Below are positions 1 to 13,552 of a DNA stretch of 64,000 nt, piece after piece. Origin of the DNA: Panorpa germanica (taxonomy: Eukaryota; Arthropoda; Insecta; Mecoptera; Panorpidae). Both the position numbers and the translations under genes were made by a program. The first letter of the stretch is position 1; the number at the start of each line of letters is the position of its first letter. The stretch lies in assembly GCA_963678705.1 (NCBI GenBank), contig OY783207.1, positions 20,000,001 through 20,064,000 of the forward strand. Reading direction: 5' to 3'. Under the pieces are notes generated by a model, which was not told the origin of the DNA, ran no database searches, and was given only the letters and a program-made list of their open reading frames with translations.

Positions 1-96
1 AGAATATTTACTTGCGCTGATCAATTAGTTCACTAGTGACAACCGTAAGCGAAAGTACAGTCAGAAAAATTAAATCTATTACTTATTAGAAAGCCT

Positions 97-421
97 CGGA
101 TTTATACGCATTTGCATATTTTAGAAAAAATGCATCTATGTGCATATTTACATCGTCTTTACATATTTTAATTTAATTGTTTTATTGCAGGTATTAACGA
201 CTCAATTTATTTTAGGTTATTGCTCCGTGTTTAAAATTATCCATAAAGTATAATCCAAGTAAATTATAAGCAGAATCCCTAATATTGGTAATCCAATGGT
301 ACTCATCCATATGAGTACCATAGTTCAGTTTCAATTTTTGTTTCTTGCATATTTTCCAAAAGTAAGTGCATATTATATATGAAGAGCATTTACTTATGAA
401 TTTTCATTGCATATAAATCCG
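97..421. mobile_element. Short DNA-transposon-like element with inverted ends
   Basis: The left end reads CGGATTTATACGC and the right end reads GCATATAAATCCG, so the termini form an imperfect inverted repeat. The words TGCATATT and GCATTT recur many times inside, as in the subterminal repeats of hAT-like non-autonomous elements. No coding potential is visible. A related stretch lies at about 57540-57900. I see no clear target-site duplication, so the boundaries are approximate. Confidence 0.4.
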
Positions 422-938
422 GGTCCTTCTTATTAGTCTACAATTGTCCCACGACGTCAAAAGAAAGTTAAAAATTAAACGGAAACACAGAAATTCCAAT
501 TTTACATAGTCATCTCTGTCAACTTTTGTATAATATATTGTTCTATGTTTCCAACAAATATTTAAAAATAACAACTCTTAAAAAATGAGTTTACAAGCCG
601 ATTAAATGTGTTTAAAATATTACAGGTTTTCGTTTTGCAGGTTTAATTATAAACCTCTGAAATCTTGAATAAAATTCTAGATTATGATGTATCACTTCGA
701 TCACATTTACTTTCTGTACTATCAGTACTATGTATGTAAATTTACTTAAGTAATTTGTGCAGCAATTGTGGTTATATATATATATATACTACGCAAGTAA
801 AAAAATAATTATAAGGCTTTCACAATAAGGCATTTTCTAAAACACCAATTAATATATTAATTAAATTAATTTAAAAATTATTAAATATATTTTCTCTACA
901 TCTTTATCTTATCTCTTATTGATATTATTTACATTATT
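422..938. other. Intergenic A+T-rich sequence
   Basis: This stretch lies downstream of the KCTD3-like stop codon. It holds a short TA microsatellite near 773-787 and no ORF or RNA gene that I can support. Confidence 0.5.
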
Positions 939-3900
939 CTAATCGGTATGTGATTGATTTAGAAATGCTACGTTTACTGATTTAAGACGAGCCCCTCCTT
1001 GACCTAGGGCTGGACTTGGAGATATGCAAGGCGTTGAACAGTGGCTATTTGATAAATCACATTGATCTAGAAGGCGCATTAATTCTTCTTCACTTGGTCC
1101 TCCCGAAATTTGATGAGCTGTTAACACAAAAATATGATAAGCATAATTGTAAATGATAAATACTTTTAAAAGCATCGAATTATTTCAATAATCGATTTGG
1201 CATGTCCGTAAGATAGCATCAATTAATTACGTCACATACAAAAAGGGTGGGGGAAAGGTCAGAAGCATGCAAGTAAATTTCCAAAAATTTCCGAAAGAGT
1301 TTTTAAAGAAAGGGTCATTTCCTGAATGCCGAAAATATAGTGTCTTAACTCTGTATCAGATAAGACTGAGCACTTTGTCTTATCAAGAATTACCTGGTTC
1401 TCCTTTTGCGGCAAGATCCAAGGCTGTAGTTAGATCCCACATTTGCACCCCTCCGTTACAATGTCCAGTAAGTACAAACCTTCTCGGTCGGGAACCCATC
1501 CTGGAGGAGCCCTCGCATTCATGAACGCAGAAACAAGTTATCGTTGTGTTGTCCACAGAACGAATTACACATACTCTGAAAATAAAAATAAAAAATAACT
1601 AAATATTAAATTATAAAATTATAAGAGACAAGAAGAATTGCAAGATTCAGAATGTGAAATGAAGAGAAAGGCACCAGATATTGTAAAAATGAGAGGAAAA
1701 GGAAATGCAGAACGTACTAGAATGAAATAGAAACGTTGGGACATTAAACAGACATGTGATTGCAAAATAAAAAGTAAAAATAAAATAGAGAAGCTAATGA
1801 GAGGATGTAACGAAGGGAAGTGGTGAATGGCAGAAGTACAGACAAGAAGGAATGAGGAAGAGAAAAAAAAGAGTAGCAGTTGGGGGAACAGTAAAGAAAT
1901 TAAGGTTGTCAGGAAAATAGCTGCTGAGAAGAAACAAGGAAGAAAGGAGATGGATGGCAGAGGTACAGAGAAAAAGGAGGAAGAAGAAGGATGAAGAAGG
2001 AGAGAGAAAAAGGAAAAGAGAAGAACAAAACACGGAGTTTATTACTGTCATTATATAGTAGAATCCAGTAGAATCTATATAAAAAGAATGTAATGCCTAA
2101 CGGTAAAAACTATTAAAAATAAACAACAATTATAAAATAAAAATTAGCTCGGGTCTTTCACCACTACAAATTGCCGTTACTTTTTGAACACACCTCGTAT
2201 ATTTATTTAAATTTTCGTATGACGCGTTTGAGCTAAGTGTAGCACTTTAACCGTACGTACCTTTTTCCATTCGATGCAAGACGCACGTACAACTGGTCAG
2301 TATCGGGGACAACTTTCTGTACGAAGACTTGTTCATCATCTTGTTCTCCAAATGGTCCACAATCATTACCTGCTGTGTAACTAATATAGGGCTCAGTGGC
2401 TTCAAGTGAAACTATCTTAAACGAAGCTTCTGGAGTTGATCCAGGTTGCATTGAAATCATTCCTCGAAATCTTGTCATTCTCCAAGTTCTTACATGATTG
2501 TATTCACTGCAAACTGAGACTAGATATTTTTCTGATAGTGTAACCTAATAAAGAAAAATTATGTTTACAAAAATTCATGTAATAATTATTAGAAGAATAA
2601 TGTTTCAAGGTGATTGTAAACAAAAGTACATAGTAGTGCTAAAGTAAGAACTACATAACGTTTAAGTACATAAAGTAAAGTAAAGAACAGTAAATATTAT
2701 TTCTATATTTTAATTTCATTTGAAGTCAAGTTAATTTAAAAATAACTGTGCATTTAAGATACTTCACTGGTAAAACCACTATTCTGACAGAATTTTATAA
2801 AATTTAAATATTATGCTATTATAAGACTCCTTAACTCAATTACAAAATTTATAATGTTTTGACAAGCTGTGAAGCAAGATATTAATAATTAACATGTGGA
2901 ACTTTGTAGACCAAAGAGACCTCGAGAACGGTTCTACAGTTTTCTTTTTAAATACTGATATATTATAGAGGAATAAATTAGGAAAGGTTCATTTTTTTTA
3001 AAATGGTTTAAACTAAAAAATAAGATACTTTTGTCACTAGTAAACTACTTTAAGTATAATTATTTCTGAGTCATTTATTTTTCTTTTTAAATAACATCAG
3101 TTGGTTACAATACCTTTGAAATAGGACTCTGATGTACGGTGAACGTTTGAAATAATTGGGGCCCATGCCCCACGGTTTCCGGGTGTTGTGCAATTACTCT
3201 AACAGCTCCTGATCGTGTACCATATGCAATTTCGAGCCAATTTCCACATAAGCCTATATTTTATGAATGAAAGACAACATGAAATGTTAGATAAAAATGT
3301 TTTATAATTAATGTCTACTAATATGAAGATAAAACTACGAACAGATTACGTACAACAGAAAGCAAACACACGAAGTAAACAATATTTAGAAATAAGTAAG
3401 CAGGAGGTTCACAGTTTACCCCGAATGTACAGAATGTTGGTGACTGAAAGCTGTTCTAGGAAAAATCATTTTATAGGTGAAAAAAGGGTGTCTTTGTTCT
3501 TGTTTTAAAGACAGTCTGACCAAAAATGTGGAAAATTACAGTAGATATAACATTTAATTCGTAGAAACATTTTTGTAATGCTTACAATAATTCCTCTATA
3601 ACTATTTTATTTTAGTTAATTGACAGAACAGTATTAATACATATATTTGGTAACGGAGGAAAGTGCGCTGATGAAAAAAATGATGTTCTAAGTTTTTTAT
3701 TAGTCGGTTAACCGTGGTTATATGGTATATATATATAAACCATTGATCTCAGCTTACATTTTGGTTCTAGTCGAAGATAATTGCAAATTAACCCAGCAAA
3801 ATACCTGGGTTATATTTATCGTTAGTTAACTGTGGTCAACCTTTGCAAAACTAGAGTGGGCTTGTGAACCATCTCTTCATTTTTATAAAACTATACTCAA

Positions 3901-6900
3901 AGTTAAATGTTCAATTATATCGGTTTTCCAATAAGGGCGGATCGATTTAGTATCATCTTACATGACTTAGTGCTTAATCTTAATGTCATGTGCAAAAAGG
4001 TGAGATTTATCGACCTTACTAAGTGCGTCCTTTTGCCAGACATGTGTTTACCACTGTGATTGAGAGAGATTAAAATATTGATGTATTGATAGATTAAAGT
4101 AGAACTTTGCTCTCATAATAAAAGTGTGCTAACGAAAAACAACTCCAAAACACCCTACTGATTTCTCCATAGCCGACGATCGTAGTCCGTTCCGATGTGA
4201 GAGTAGTCTCAAAAATTTGTACCGTCATGAACAAAAAAAAATTCATGTTAAAATAGTGCTTAAATTTAGCTTATGCGAGCATTGCTCATCTGTAAACCCG
4301 ATGAGGTTAAGTAGAAGTCGTTAGGACATAATAATAGAATGGTCAGGAAGAGCACCACCTCCTAATGTTGGTGAATGAAAAGTTAGAAGCGTACATAAGT
4401 TGATATAACATATGAATTTAAGGAAATCAAAAAGTAAATAAATAAAGTAAAGTAACTGTGCCACACAACCTCTTTATATATTATAAATATCGCTGATGAT
4501 ACTGATTACTATATGAAAAAATATGTTAATTAAAATAAATAAATAATTAAATGAAAAAGAAATGAAAACGAAAGCCTTGCATGCCAGCACGCACAGCAAT
4601 TTTTCTGGCCAAGTCTTGTTTGGTTTTGAGAAATAAATAAATATATACATATTAAAAATAAAAATAATGCTATTATTTAAATAAAAAAAAATGCAAAAAT
4701 TTATAAACCTTCTACATCTGTGCAAGATAGTATATATTATACAATAACACGTGTATTTTTGTTATAAAGCTTGTTTTTGGACAAGATTTTTGTGAATCGT
4801 GTTTGTTTTCCTACTCTCATTTTGTTAATTGGTTTTTATCTTTTTGTAAATTTGTATTTTATTATAAATAGTAGATATTATTACAATTATTTTTAATAAT
4901 TAAACATTTATGAAATAATTGAATTTGATTTATTTGAATTACCTTCCCGTCCCCGTTCTGGTGCTGGCATGAAACAAGGCAGACACGGTCAGATTATGAT
5001 TAGACGACCTTTGATCATATATTACGAAGAACTAAACAAATTACACGTGAATCAAACGTTTTGTTAGTCAAAACGCGAATGCTAGAAACATCCCAACCAA
5101 TTCGGTTATGATGTGGCAGATTGTACACTACGGTGGCACCAATATGTTATTATTTATATAATGTTAAAAATAAATAACAATAACTATGATATTTCTTTTA
5201 TTTTTAAGCGATTTTTTTATGCAATGCTTATGTATATATATGCTAATTACAAAAAGATTTTCTTTTGAATCATATGGAAGTTAGAGAAAAGGAAAAGGCT
5301 TTCGTCCCATTATTTGTAAGCGAAAGTTTGTAATTGGGCCGCACCACTAACTAAGCCCAATATTACTTAACTTGGAGGTACAAATGAGACCTACTCCTTT
5401 CAAGAAATTAACGTTACAGTGGTGAAAGTTACTTCTTCAAAAAAAAAAGTTAAGCAAAGAAACAACATAGAAAACAGATAAGAAAACGTGAATAATGTAT
5501 GTTCTTCTTTTATTAGATTTTCGTTTATTCAGCTTACCGATTTTTTTCAGATATCTTAGCAAATGCTTAAAATCATTTATGGACTAAATAAAAACCATTA
5601 AATTTAAATCCAATACCAAATATATCAATATAGTTATTCCAACCAACATACGACTGTGGAAGTTCTAGTAGACAGAATTCAGGATTTATGAAATGAAGTT
5701 CATGTGTTGTAATTTTAACGTGCAGTGACACTAATAAAACCCATACTTTATGCTAATCTTTAAAACTCTACAGAGTATTTTAATTTTTTACAGAAATGTT
5801 TCAGAAACGTTGCAGATTACGTAGAACTACAAAGGATTGCGATTTTGAGATGATCTCCAACAAATGGGTTGAGTAGATTCTCAGTCTCTAGTACAATCTC
5901 AGTTTGTATTGATGTTTGCTTTAATAGTGTTAAGTAAATTCGTTTGCGCGATAATCTTCTAGTTGTATCTATTATCACGCAAGCTGCCGTTGCCAACACA
6001 ATATGTTCATTAACGTACATAGTATATGAAACTGATCCTTCCGTCATGACAAAATTCTATATTCAATATCAAAAGCAATTTAATAAACAAAATATTACCT
6101 CTGTTTTGCGGTAAGTGTTTACAAAGTTATACTATAAAAGATGTCGATGTATTAAGTTACATGTCACACCAGTCTGAATGTGTTGAATAACTTATTCCAT
6201 AAATGGTGGATGTCGCATGTTTAAGTCGCACCAATATGTAACAGGCATTAGATAACTGTATTTATAAATGTTTCCAGATGCTGATTGATTTGATTTGACC
6301 TGACACTATCTCCCAAAAGCAAGGATAATTTAGTTTTCGTTTGTTTGTAACAACAATTACTTATCTAACACAAATACATTAATGTAGATCATACACAGTT
6401 GTATAAGTCATGGATTTTGTTGTGTTGTATGAGTTCGAATTGAAGATACTCATCTTGTACGAAACACTACTGAACTACATACCATAAATCCTGAATTGTA
6501 AAAGTACTTCGCAAATGTTGAAACAGCGCATAATAATTAGCTTCAACCATGGAATATTTTTAAACTCATATAATTACATATATAAGCAAAAGAAATCGTA
6601 TGCGTAGGATGCAGTATGAACCCAAAATATTGTTCCAGAAAATAAAGTATTTAATACATTCTTTTCTATCGCGACATAACTGCCTTAAGTAAGCTTGGCA
6701 AAATGCCTTTGCCATTTTGCATTTATGATAACAAACTTTTAATCAAAAATAAATATATATAATCAACAATATAAAATTATAATTATTATTAAAAATATTG
6801 ATATGCATTTTTTTCTGGAACTTAAGATATTTCTGTACTAAATGCACATAGAATATTTATAATATTATATATATAGAGAACATTTCACATGTATCTTATT

Positions 6901-9900
6901 CAAGAAGTATCAGTACACGGGTATATCTAATTAATTTTAGAATCCGGTTTGATTTAAATTTAGTTCAGCGTAAATATTGATAAATATATGATCAAAGAAA
7001 CAGACTTTTTATAAACATAAGTACTGCATGCACTAGAAATATAAGACTGAATAAAAATATTAAAGAAAATATATAATTATAAAAACAGTGGAATAGTATC
7101 TATAATATATTTAATGATATTATGTGCATTATTATATATATATATATAAAAAAAGCAAATTTAATAAATACTCACTCGTTTTAGGAGTCAAATAAACAGA
7201 TATAGCTGTTATAGGATCGTTGGAAGGATCACGATAAAGCTCTGTAACTAGAAGATCGTTATCCTTCATACGCAGAGGAAATTTTTGCATATCTGAAATT
7301 TAATAATTAAAAATAAGTTAATAATATTTATGAGAATTCTAAAGATATTCACAATCTGTAATCCAATAAATATTACATATACTATAAAATCTTAGGATTA
7401 TTTAATGTAATTTTTTAGCTTGCATATTACAATCCCAAAAGCTGTGTACTGTGATAATTGTTTTATTCTCTTAATTACTTTTTTAATGTAAACTCGTTAT
7501 AACATGTTCATTAGGAATTTTATCAGCTCTAAGCATATCTTACCTATATAATAGAGTGATCCGTTATTACAGCCAAGTAATAGAAAGGAACCAGCTCTAT
7601 CGAATGAGGTAATAGGCACTACGTCATGGATTTGCCAATTTTGTGTGATAGCATGGTAAACACCTATCTTACCCGTTGGTGATAAAGCTACAAGTTGACT
7701 ACCAATGAAGAACAAATATTCTACACGAACACTCAAATTGAAAGTACCTAGAAATAAAAATAGTTTAAAAAGATGAAAAAAATTATATTAAATTTTGAAA
7801 TAAAAACCGTAAATCCAAATATAATTTTGAAAGTAAAATAGAGCTATACATTACTTATTCATTATATATTAGTATATTCTACTAAATTTTTTCATCGACT
7901 AAAGTAAAAAAAATATTAATTATACTTTTCTTTACATTCCAAACATGTATTTATTTAAAAAGCATAATATAATTAATGAATGTAATGAACTAACGAAAAA
8001 GAAAAAAATAACGTATATAGTTTATGAATAAATAATAAAAGCGTGGAGCTTCGTTTACTTGATTTCATTATTTAGGCAACCTCGTCTTTATTATTTGCAA
8101 CCTAATACGATAAGTAACTTTTATATTTTTATTTATAAAGAAAATGTGTGTGTGTGCGCAATATTTAACGTAGATACGTTTCAGAAAGTAATTCAAAAAT
8201 CGATTCTAATTTGACGATAGTTATACAATATTCTGGACAGACTAAAAGAAACTTTTGTTGGGTCAAAAAAAAACTTTTGCATTTCAAATTCAAAGCTTAG
8301 CAAATGTGTTTCAATTTTAAATCGAAAGTTGTAAAACTTAGTATAGTTGTAAAATACTTGTCTAGCGTATGAAACCGCTAACTTCTATTTTTAATATTGT
8401 TTTGCAAATAAGTTCTTTGAAATTTTCTATGTTTAATATTCAACGCAATCATCATCTTTCAATTTATACAAACTCCTTTATTGGGAGATGACATTAGTTT
8501 ATTAATGGTTGCAGGAAACAAATTTTGCAATAAGCTTGAAAGACATGAAATTTAAAGAAATATCCATACTAACCGACATTCGTTAATACGTCATCTTCAG
8601 AAGCACTCCACAGCCTAATTTGACTATTATATGATATTGCTACCATCTTAATAGGATCAGCACCTCCACCTATGTTTATCTTAACGTTAATTGCTATTCT
8701 CTCGATGTTACTATCGATATGTGGAGAAGTAAATATTTGTTGCCATCCACAGGAATCCTTTAGTCTATCAACAATATACAAATATATACAATATATTAGA
8801 TATACATGAATACGTGTGCATATATTATGTACCTGTAGCATATCATAAAATGAGCATATCCAATCACAAGCCAATTATGATGTGCTTTAATTATTTGCAC
8901 CCGCAACGGATCTGCCCAACCTGAAGCTAATATATTACTTAAATATGTTATTTAAATTTATTAAAATTAAATTATATATTAATTATTATGTATAATTATA
9001 AAAATGATATAGTTTGTACAAGAACGTACCTTGATGATGACCAAAAACGATGCTTAAATCATTCTTAAAAAATTTATTAAGGTCTGCAGAGGAATTCCTA
9101 GTATGTCTTAAGTCTAAGGAAGCTGCTCTTGAATGACCATTAACCTGGTTTCGATTTGGCATGGCCCGAATATCCTATAAAGAAACAGTAACATAGTAAT
9201 TCTTCTATTAGAGAAATTTGGATATAATTTCAACATTTGTGATTAAAAACTAAACACATCTTTTGAACCGTGCTATATGTGACTGAATTTTACGTTGTGT
9301 GTTATGTCACTGTAAAAAATATCAAACCTGTGAACTCCTTGATGAAACTGATGCACATGCACCTCCAGAAACTCGTAAATCTAAAGATGAATTTCTAGAA
9401 TGTCCAAGAGTTTTACTTGATCCATTATTACTACCGTTAGATAAAAATGAACTCCCGTTATTAGCTGCAGATGGACCAATTTGAACCCCAGGATTTAACT
9501 CTAAAGGTAACGGCGTAAATGATTTGGTATTTCCAGAGGGACCAGCTGTATTGACATTATTAGCTTCCGGTGCACGAAGTACTGATCCGGGTCGTACACT
9601 TGTACTGGCACTAGGTTCTGAAGGACTATTGTTTGATGGAGTTTCGTGAACAGGTACAACTAAAATAAATTTAATTTGGTATAATAGGTGATAGATATAA
9701 TTTGTAGACATAAGTAATAATTAATTACTTACTTGGAGGGGGTAAATAGCCATAAAATAAAACATCTCCACAAGATGATTGGCTCATGTCTTCACATAGC
9801 ATGAGCCGTTTAACTAACGGGGCTATTCCGTAGTACTCCGCTTCATGTCTTAGTATTCGTGCTTCCACCTGGTGAAAAAACATATATAAATATTGTAAAA

Positions 9901-10297
9901 GTATAAATATTAGTAGTCATGTTTTGTTCGATTGTGTATGGATGATTATTTTAAATACCTGTTTCAGATCTATGTCTCTTGTTCTTAAGTAATTTAATAT
10001 TACAGTAAAGAGTTTAGGATCTCGATCAATAAATATAGCCCCTGTCTCATCCCTAAGACTTGATATACGGCCACTAAGCAGAGCAGTGAAAAAGGAATCT
10101 GGTATCCACATTAACGTCTGTCGAGATGTAGAGAACCTAAAAGTTTTGTTATTAACATTTTCCATAAGGTAATAAACTTCTACCTTTATTGAGCATATTT
10201 ATCTACAGAATATGTAGACGTACACACATATTTACCTTGTTCCGCCGACATTAAGATGCACTATATCACCCGAATAGCTTTGATGAAAGGTGGACAT
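939..10297 (-). CDS. KCTD3: KCTD3/SHKBP1-like BTB and WD40-repeat protein
   Basis: Thirteen exons (minus) join in frame to 745 residues: 10236-10297, 9959-10136, 9733-9868, 9328-9659, 9030-9174, 8833-8920, 8574-8764, 7544-7747, 7176-7292, 3114-3253, 2261-2544, 1394-1575, 939-1117. The N-terminus is a BTB/T1 domain (about residues 9-85; motifs [23 protein letters not shown]). A Ser/Asn-rich linker with two SLDLR boxes follows, then a WD40-like propeller. The stretch [18 protein letters not shown] and the TRFRGMIS and QPGSTP motifs match vertebrate KCTD3. Its vertebrate relatives bind HCN channels (KCTD3) or SH3KBP1 (SHKBP1), and BTB domains of this class can recruit CUL3; the role here is inferred by homology. 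Length is close to human KCTD3 (815 aa) and SHKBP1 (707 aa). The start ATG directly precedes the BTB domain. It shares a divergent upstream region with FAM50. Confidence 0.93.
1621..2052 (+). pseudogene. Degraded LINE 3' end inside KCTD3-like intron 11
   Basis: A purine-rich segment translates, with several stops, to RRIARFRM then NEEKGTRYC and NEIETLGH. This is the pattern at the C-terminal end of R1/LOA-like insect LINE ORF2 proteins (RxARFRxGNE...RYW, then a zinc-knuckle-like Cys/His segment). A repetitive AG-rich tail follows. It lies antisense to the host gene. Relatives occur at 47118-47460 and 62860-63420. Confidence 0.55.
3254..7175. other. Large KCTD3-like intron 9
   Basis: This 3.9-kb intron is by far the longest in the gene. 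It holds low-complexity A+T sequence, a TA run near 7131-7150, and a segment near 3920-3965 that matches the reverse complement of about 60850-60900 (core TTTCCAATAAGG...CGATTTAGTATCATCT), so it is a dispersed repeat. An antisense 76-aa ORF at 5817-6047 vaguely recalls PIF/Harbinger transposases but is too short to call. I see no gene within the intron. Confidence 0.5.
7748..8573. other. KCTD3-like intron 7
   Basis: This is an 826-bp A+T-rich intron between two WD40-coding exons. I see no repeat family or ORF in it. Confidence 0.6.
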
Positions 10298-11058
10298 ATT
10301 GAACTAATTTAAAAATTGATTTAAAATGGAAAATTAAGACTTTTTACAGTCAAAAGTTATCGCTATCCATTTTTAATAGTTTGACAGATTTATAATAATG
10401 ACATGACTGACGGATTTGACATTGACAAATAACAGAAAAACACACAACGCACACTTCAGTCTACGTACCTGTTTTTTCTATTCAATAACAGATGGCTATT
10501 CGATTCTGTTTCGAAGCGTCTCCAGTACACAGCAGAGATAATAGTTCACAGCAGAGATAATAGTTCACAGTTGTGTCACTCTATTATCTCTGGTGCCACT
10601 ATAAAAACCGAAGTGTAATCTGGGTAATCTGGGGTAATCAGCTGTTGGAGTGTCAGTTTTGATCAGTTTCATTATCTCATTCTCATTATCTCTTCATTAG
10701 TATATATTATCTTTGGTCAGTTTCAAAGACAATATTCGTCAGTATACATCAGTTTATTAGTTCATGTGATGTGTGTTTAGTGTGAATTTTTGTTTGTGCC
10801 AGTTGCTTTATTCCTTGTATTTTTTTGTTTGTACTTAATAAGTATCTTGAAGAAAATATAATTAGGTATTTTGAACTTTACATAGTATAAATATAATTTA
10901 TACAATAACAAATATAAACATAAATATATTAATATAAACATATATATATTTCTATATAACGTAGTGACCTGAAGGTAAGTTATTATTGCATACTTATTCC
11001 TAATTTCAAATAAATATACAAGTATTCTATATAATTTTACTATATTTAAGGAATCATC
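10298..11058. promoter_or_regulatory. Divergent promoter region of KCTD3-like and FAM50 genes
   Basis: The two start codons face away from each other across about 760 bp, so this segment must hold both 5' UTRs and core promoters. It contains a 19-bp unit (AGCAGAGATAATAGTTCAC) repeated in tandem at 10531-10568, plus several further TTATCTC/GAGATAA words. FAM50 probably has a 5' UTR intron, with donor GAAG|GTAAGT after 10974 and acceptor TTTAAG|GAATC before 11051. Neither transcription start can be fixed from sequence alone. Confidence 0.6.
10531..10568. repeat. 19-bp tandem repeat, two copies, in divergent promoter
   Basis: AGCAGAGATAATAGTTCAC occurs twice head to tail without mismatch. Each copy carries a GAGATAA (GATA-type) word. 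More GATA-type words follow within 150 bp. Confidence 0.75.
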
Positions 11059-13552
11059 ATGGCTCATTATAAGGGGGCTGCTAGTGAAGCAGGGAGAGCA
11101 ATGCAGCTTATGAAGAAACGAGAAATGGCTCAGCAAGAAATAGAGTTTCGCAAGAAGAAAATAGAAGAGGAACTTAAAGTACAAAATATAGAACATAAGT
11201 TTGCTACTCATTATGACGCCGTTGAACAGCAGCTAAAGAGTTCTACAATAGGGCTTGTAACCTTAGATCAAATGAAAGCTAGACAAGAAGATATTGTAAG
11301 AGAAAGAGAACGTAAATTAGCTCAAAAATTAGCCGAAAAAGATAAAGAAAAGTTAAGACAGCTAGAAGCTAAACAAGCAGAGAAAAACAAACAAAAACAA
11401 CAAGTATGAATGATAAATATTGTTTTCTAAAATTAAATTAATGCATGATCAATACATTTTTAGTAACTGCAAATTGTTTTTCTTGTAGATTCAGGCACTG
11501 TCTTTCAATATTGATGACGACGAATGTGAACACTCTGAAGATGAGGCATCAAATAATACGATACGGAAACCATGGAGAGATGAAAATATTCCAGATGACT
11601 TATCACCTGTAAGTAAATTTGCAAAGATTATCAAATATTTAAGGATATATTTAAATAACTGTTCCTTTTATAGCCTAAGAAGAAAATTCGTAAAAATCCT
11701 GATGTAGATACGTCATTTCTTCCTGACCGAGAACGTGAAGAGGAGGAAAACAAAATGCGTGAGGAACTCCGGCAAGAATGGGCAGCACAACAGAATACCC
11801 TAAAGGATCAAGAAATAGATATTACGTTCAGTTATTGGGATGGATCCGGTCATCGGAGGAACGTAGTAATGAAAAAAGGTATTTATACATACTATTATTT
11901 CTGAATAAAAAATATTCAATATCTGCTATAGAATGCTGTAGTTTGCTATAATGTAAATTTGCTAAAAATTGGGTTGATGGTTCCATCGTTTTAGAATAAC
12001 ACACTTTAATTTAGAATGTGAATTACAAATAAATTCTAGAAAAGTATATGATATGTACTGATAAGTTAACTACCAGGATATCTCTTGTGATTCTTTTTTA
12101 AATAGTCGTAATATTATTGAAGATTAAAAAAAAACATAATTAAAAGTTATTCAAAGAACCAGGATAATTAGAGGGATAATATTCCACAAAAAATTTAAAG
12201 AACGATTAATGTCATGTCCATCCTCTTTACTCCATCTATACTTTAGTTAATTATGATTTTATTTATAATATTTTAGTAAAGTTAATAGAAATTTAATGTC
12301 CTCACTGTACGGAGTTAAAGCCGAAGTCGGAGCCCCCACAGTCCTCAATAAAACTGCATGGATACAATTTTATTTTCTGACTTCGATTCTGCAGCAGTAA
12401 TTTGAACACTATTTAAATTCACCATGTAATACAAACAATATTTATTCTTCTTTTTTTTAGGAAATTCAATATATCACTTTTTACAACGATCACTTGAACT
12501 TTTAAGAAGAGAATTTAGTGAGCTTAAAACTGTAATGGCTGATCAACTGATGTATGTTAAAGAAGATTTAATTTTGCCACACCATTATACATTTTACGAT
12601 TTTATCGTAACAAAAGTAAGTAAATTTTTTTTGTAAAAAATGCATTGTCTGTTATGAATGTGTCTCACTAATTGAATATTTTTTTTCTAGGCACGCGGAA
12701 AAAGTGGTCCATTATTTCAATTTGATGTTCACGACGACGTACGTATGATAAGTGATGCATCAGTTGAAAAAGAAGAATCCCATGCAGGAAAAGTATTACT
12801 TAGGTAAATAATTACAAGCGCTTTACAAACTGTATATATAATTTGAGTTAAGATAGTTCACTACTGACAACTGTAAGCAAAAGATATTAAGTACAAACGT
12901 TATGTACGTTCCATATAGGATAGTATTTTTTTTTTCGAATTTTGTACTCAATACATAGTAACGTTTGGTCTTTACAACTTTAAACATTTTTATCATTTTT
13001 ACTAACTGCTCAAACAATTTAAAAAACAACGAAAACTTCCCTAATAAATTCCAATCAATTTTTTAAAGTGTAGAACAGGTCTCAAGATATATGTTAAAAC
13101 ATCGTTTTTTTTTTAAATTGTTTTCATGATCCTGGATGTTAAATTCACAGCTGGTCTTCACATTTTAATTTTGCAATTAAATGAAGGACGCTTAACATCA
13201 TTTTAATTTTATCAAATTCTGTAGAAAAGTGGTTTTACTTAAAATTATTCTTACTATTGTCCTAAACTTCATAAATAAAATTTCATCTCTTCTCCTACTA
13301 GAAATAAAAAAAACTTGGGTGTTGTCAAATGTTATAGTCTAAAAAAATGATTTTTTAATATAAATATTAATATGAATATAATAAAAATTAATTTAATGTA
13401 ATAATTAATAACTGTAAATAATTTTTTTCAGGAGCTGGTATGAACGTAACAAGCATATATTTCCTGCCAGCCGGTGGGAACCTTATGATCCAACCAAAAC
13501 CTATGATAAATACACAGTGAAAGATAAATCAAAGAAGAAAAAAGATAAATAG
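11059..13552 (+). CDS. FAM50: FAM50/XAP5 family nuclear protein
   Basis: Six exons join in frame to 352 residues: 11059-11403, 11489-11608, 11674-11878, 12461-12615, 12691-12803, 13432-13552. Residues 1-115 form a Lys/Glu-rich coiled coil beginning [17 protein letters not shown], the FAM50 signature. An acidic stretch follows, then the XAP5 domain (about residues 155-340) with [11 protein letters not shown] and [11 protein letters not shown], ending in a basic tail. Human FAM50A has 339 residues. FAM50 proteins are nuclear, and FAM50A associates with spliceosome components; function here is inferred. The start codon follows a likely 5' UTR intron and matches the family start. AATAAA lies at about 13600, 50 bp after the stop. 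Intron 3 contains a dispersed repeat and intron 5 is 628 bp. Confidence 0.96.
11940..12440. repeat. Dispersed repeat in FAM50 intron 3
   Basis: This segment shares several blocks, in order, with 51125-51480: AAATTCTAGAAA, TATGTGATATGTACTGAT-like, AAAATAGTCG-like, GTTAATAGAAATTT-like, GAGTTAA(A/G)GCCG and a later CTTCGATTC/ACTCCGATTC block. Two diverged copies of one element explain this best. No ORF or terminal repeat was found. Confidence 0.5.
12804..13431. other. FAM50 intron 5
   Basis: This is a 628-bp A+T-rich intron. Its start (near 12845-12885, TAGTTCACTACTGACAACTG) resembles the window start (near 25-50, TTAGTTCACTAGTGACAACC), so it probably carries a fragment of a dispersed repeat. 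Nothing else was recognised. Confidence 0.45.

Noticed and set aside
1794..2051. Minus-strand Leu/Phe/Ser-rich ORF
   Set aside because: It is the complement of the AG-rich LINE tail.
5817..6047. Antisense ORF recalling a PIF/Harbinger transposase
   Set aside because: The likeness is limited to a basic stretch (RRLSRKRIY) and is too short to support a call.
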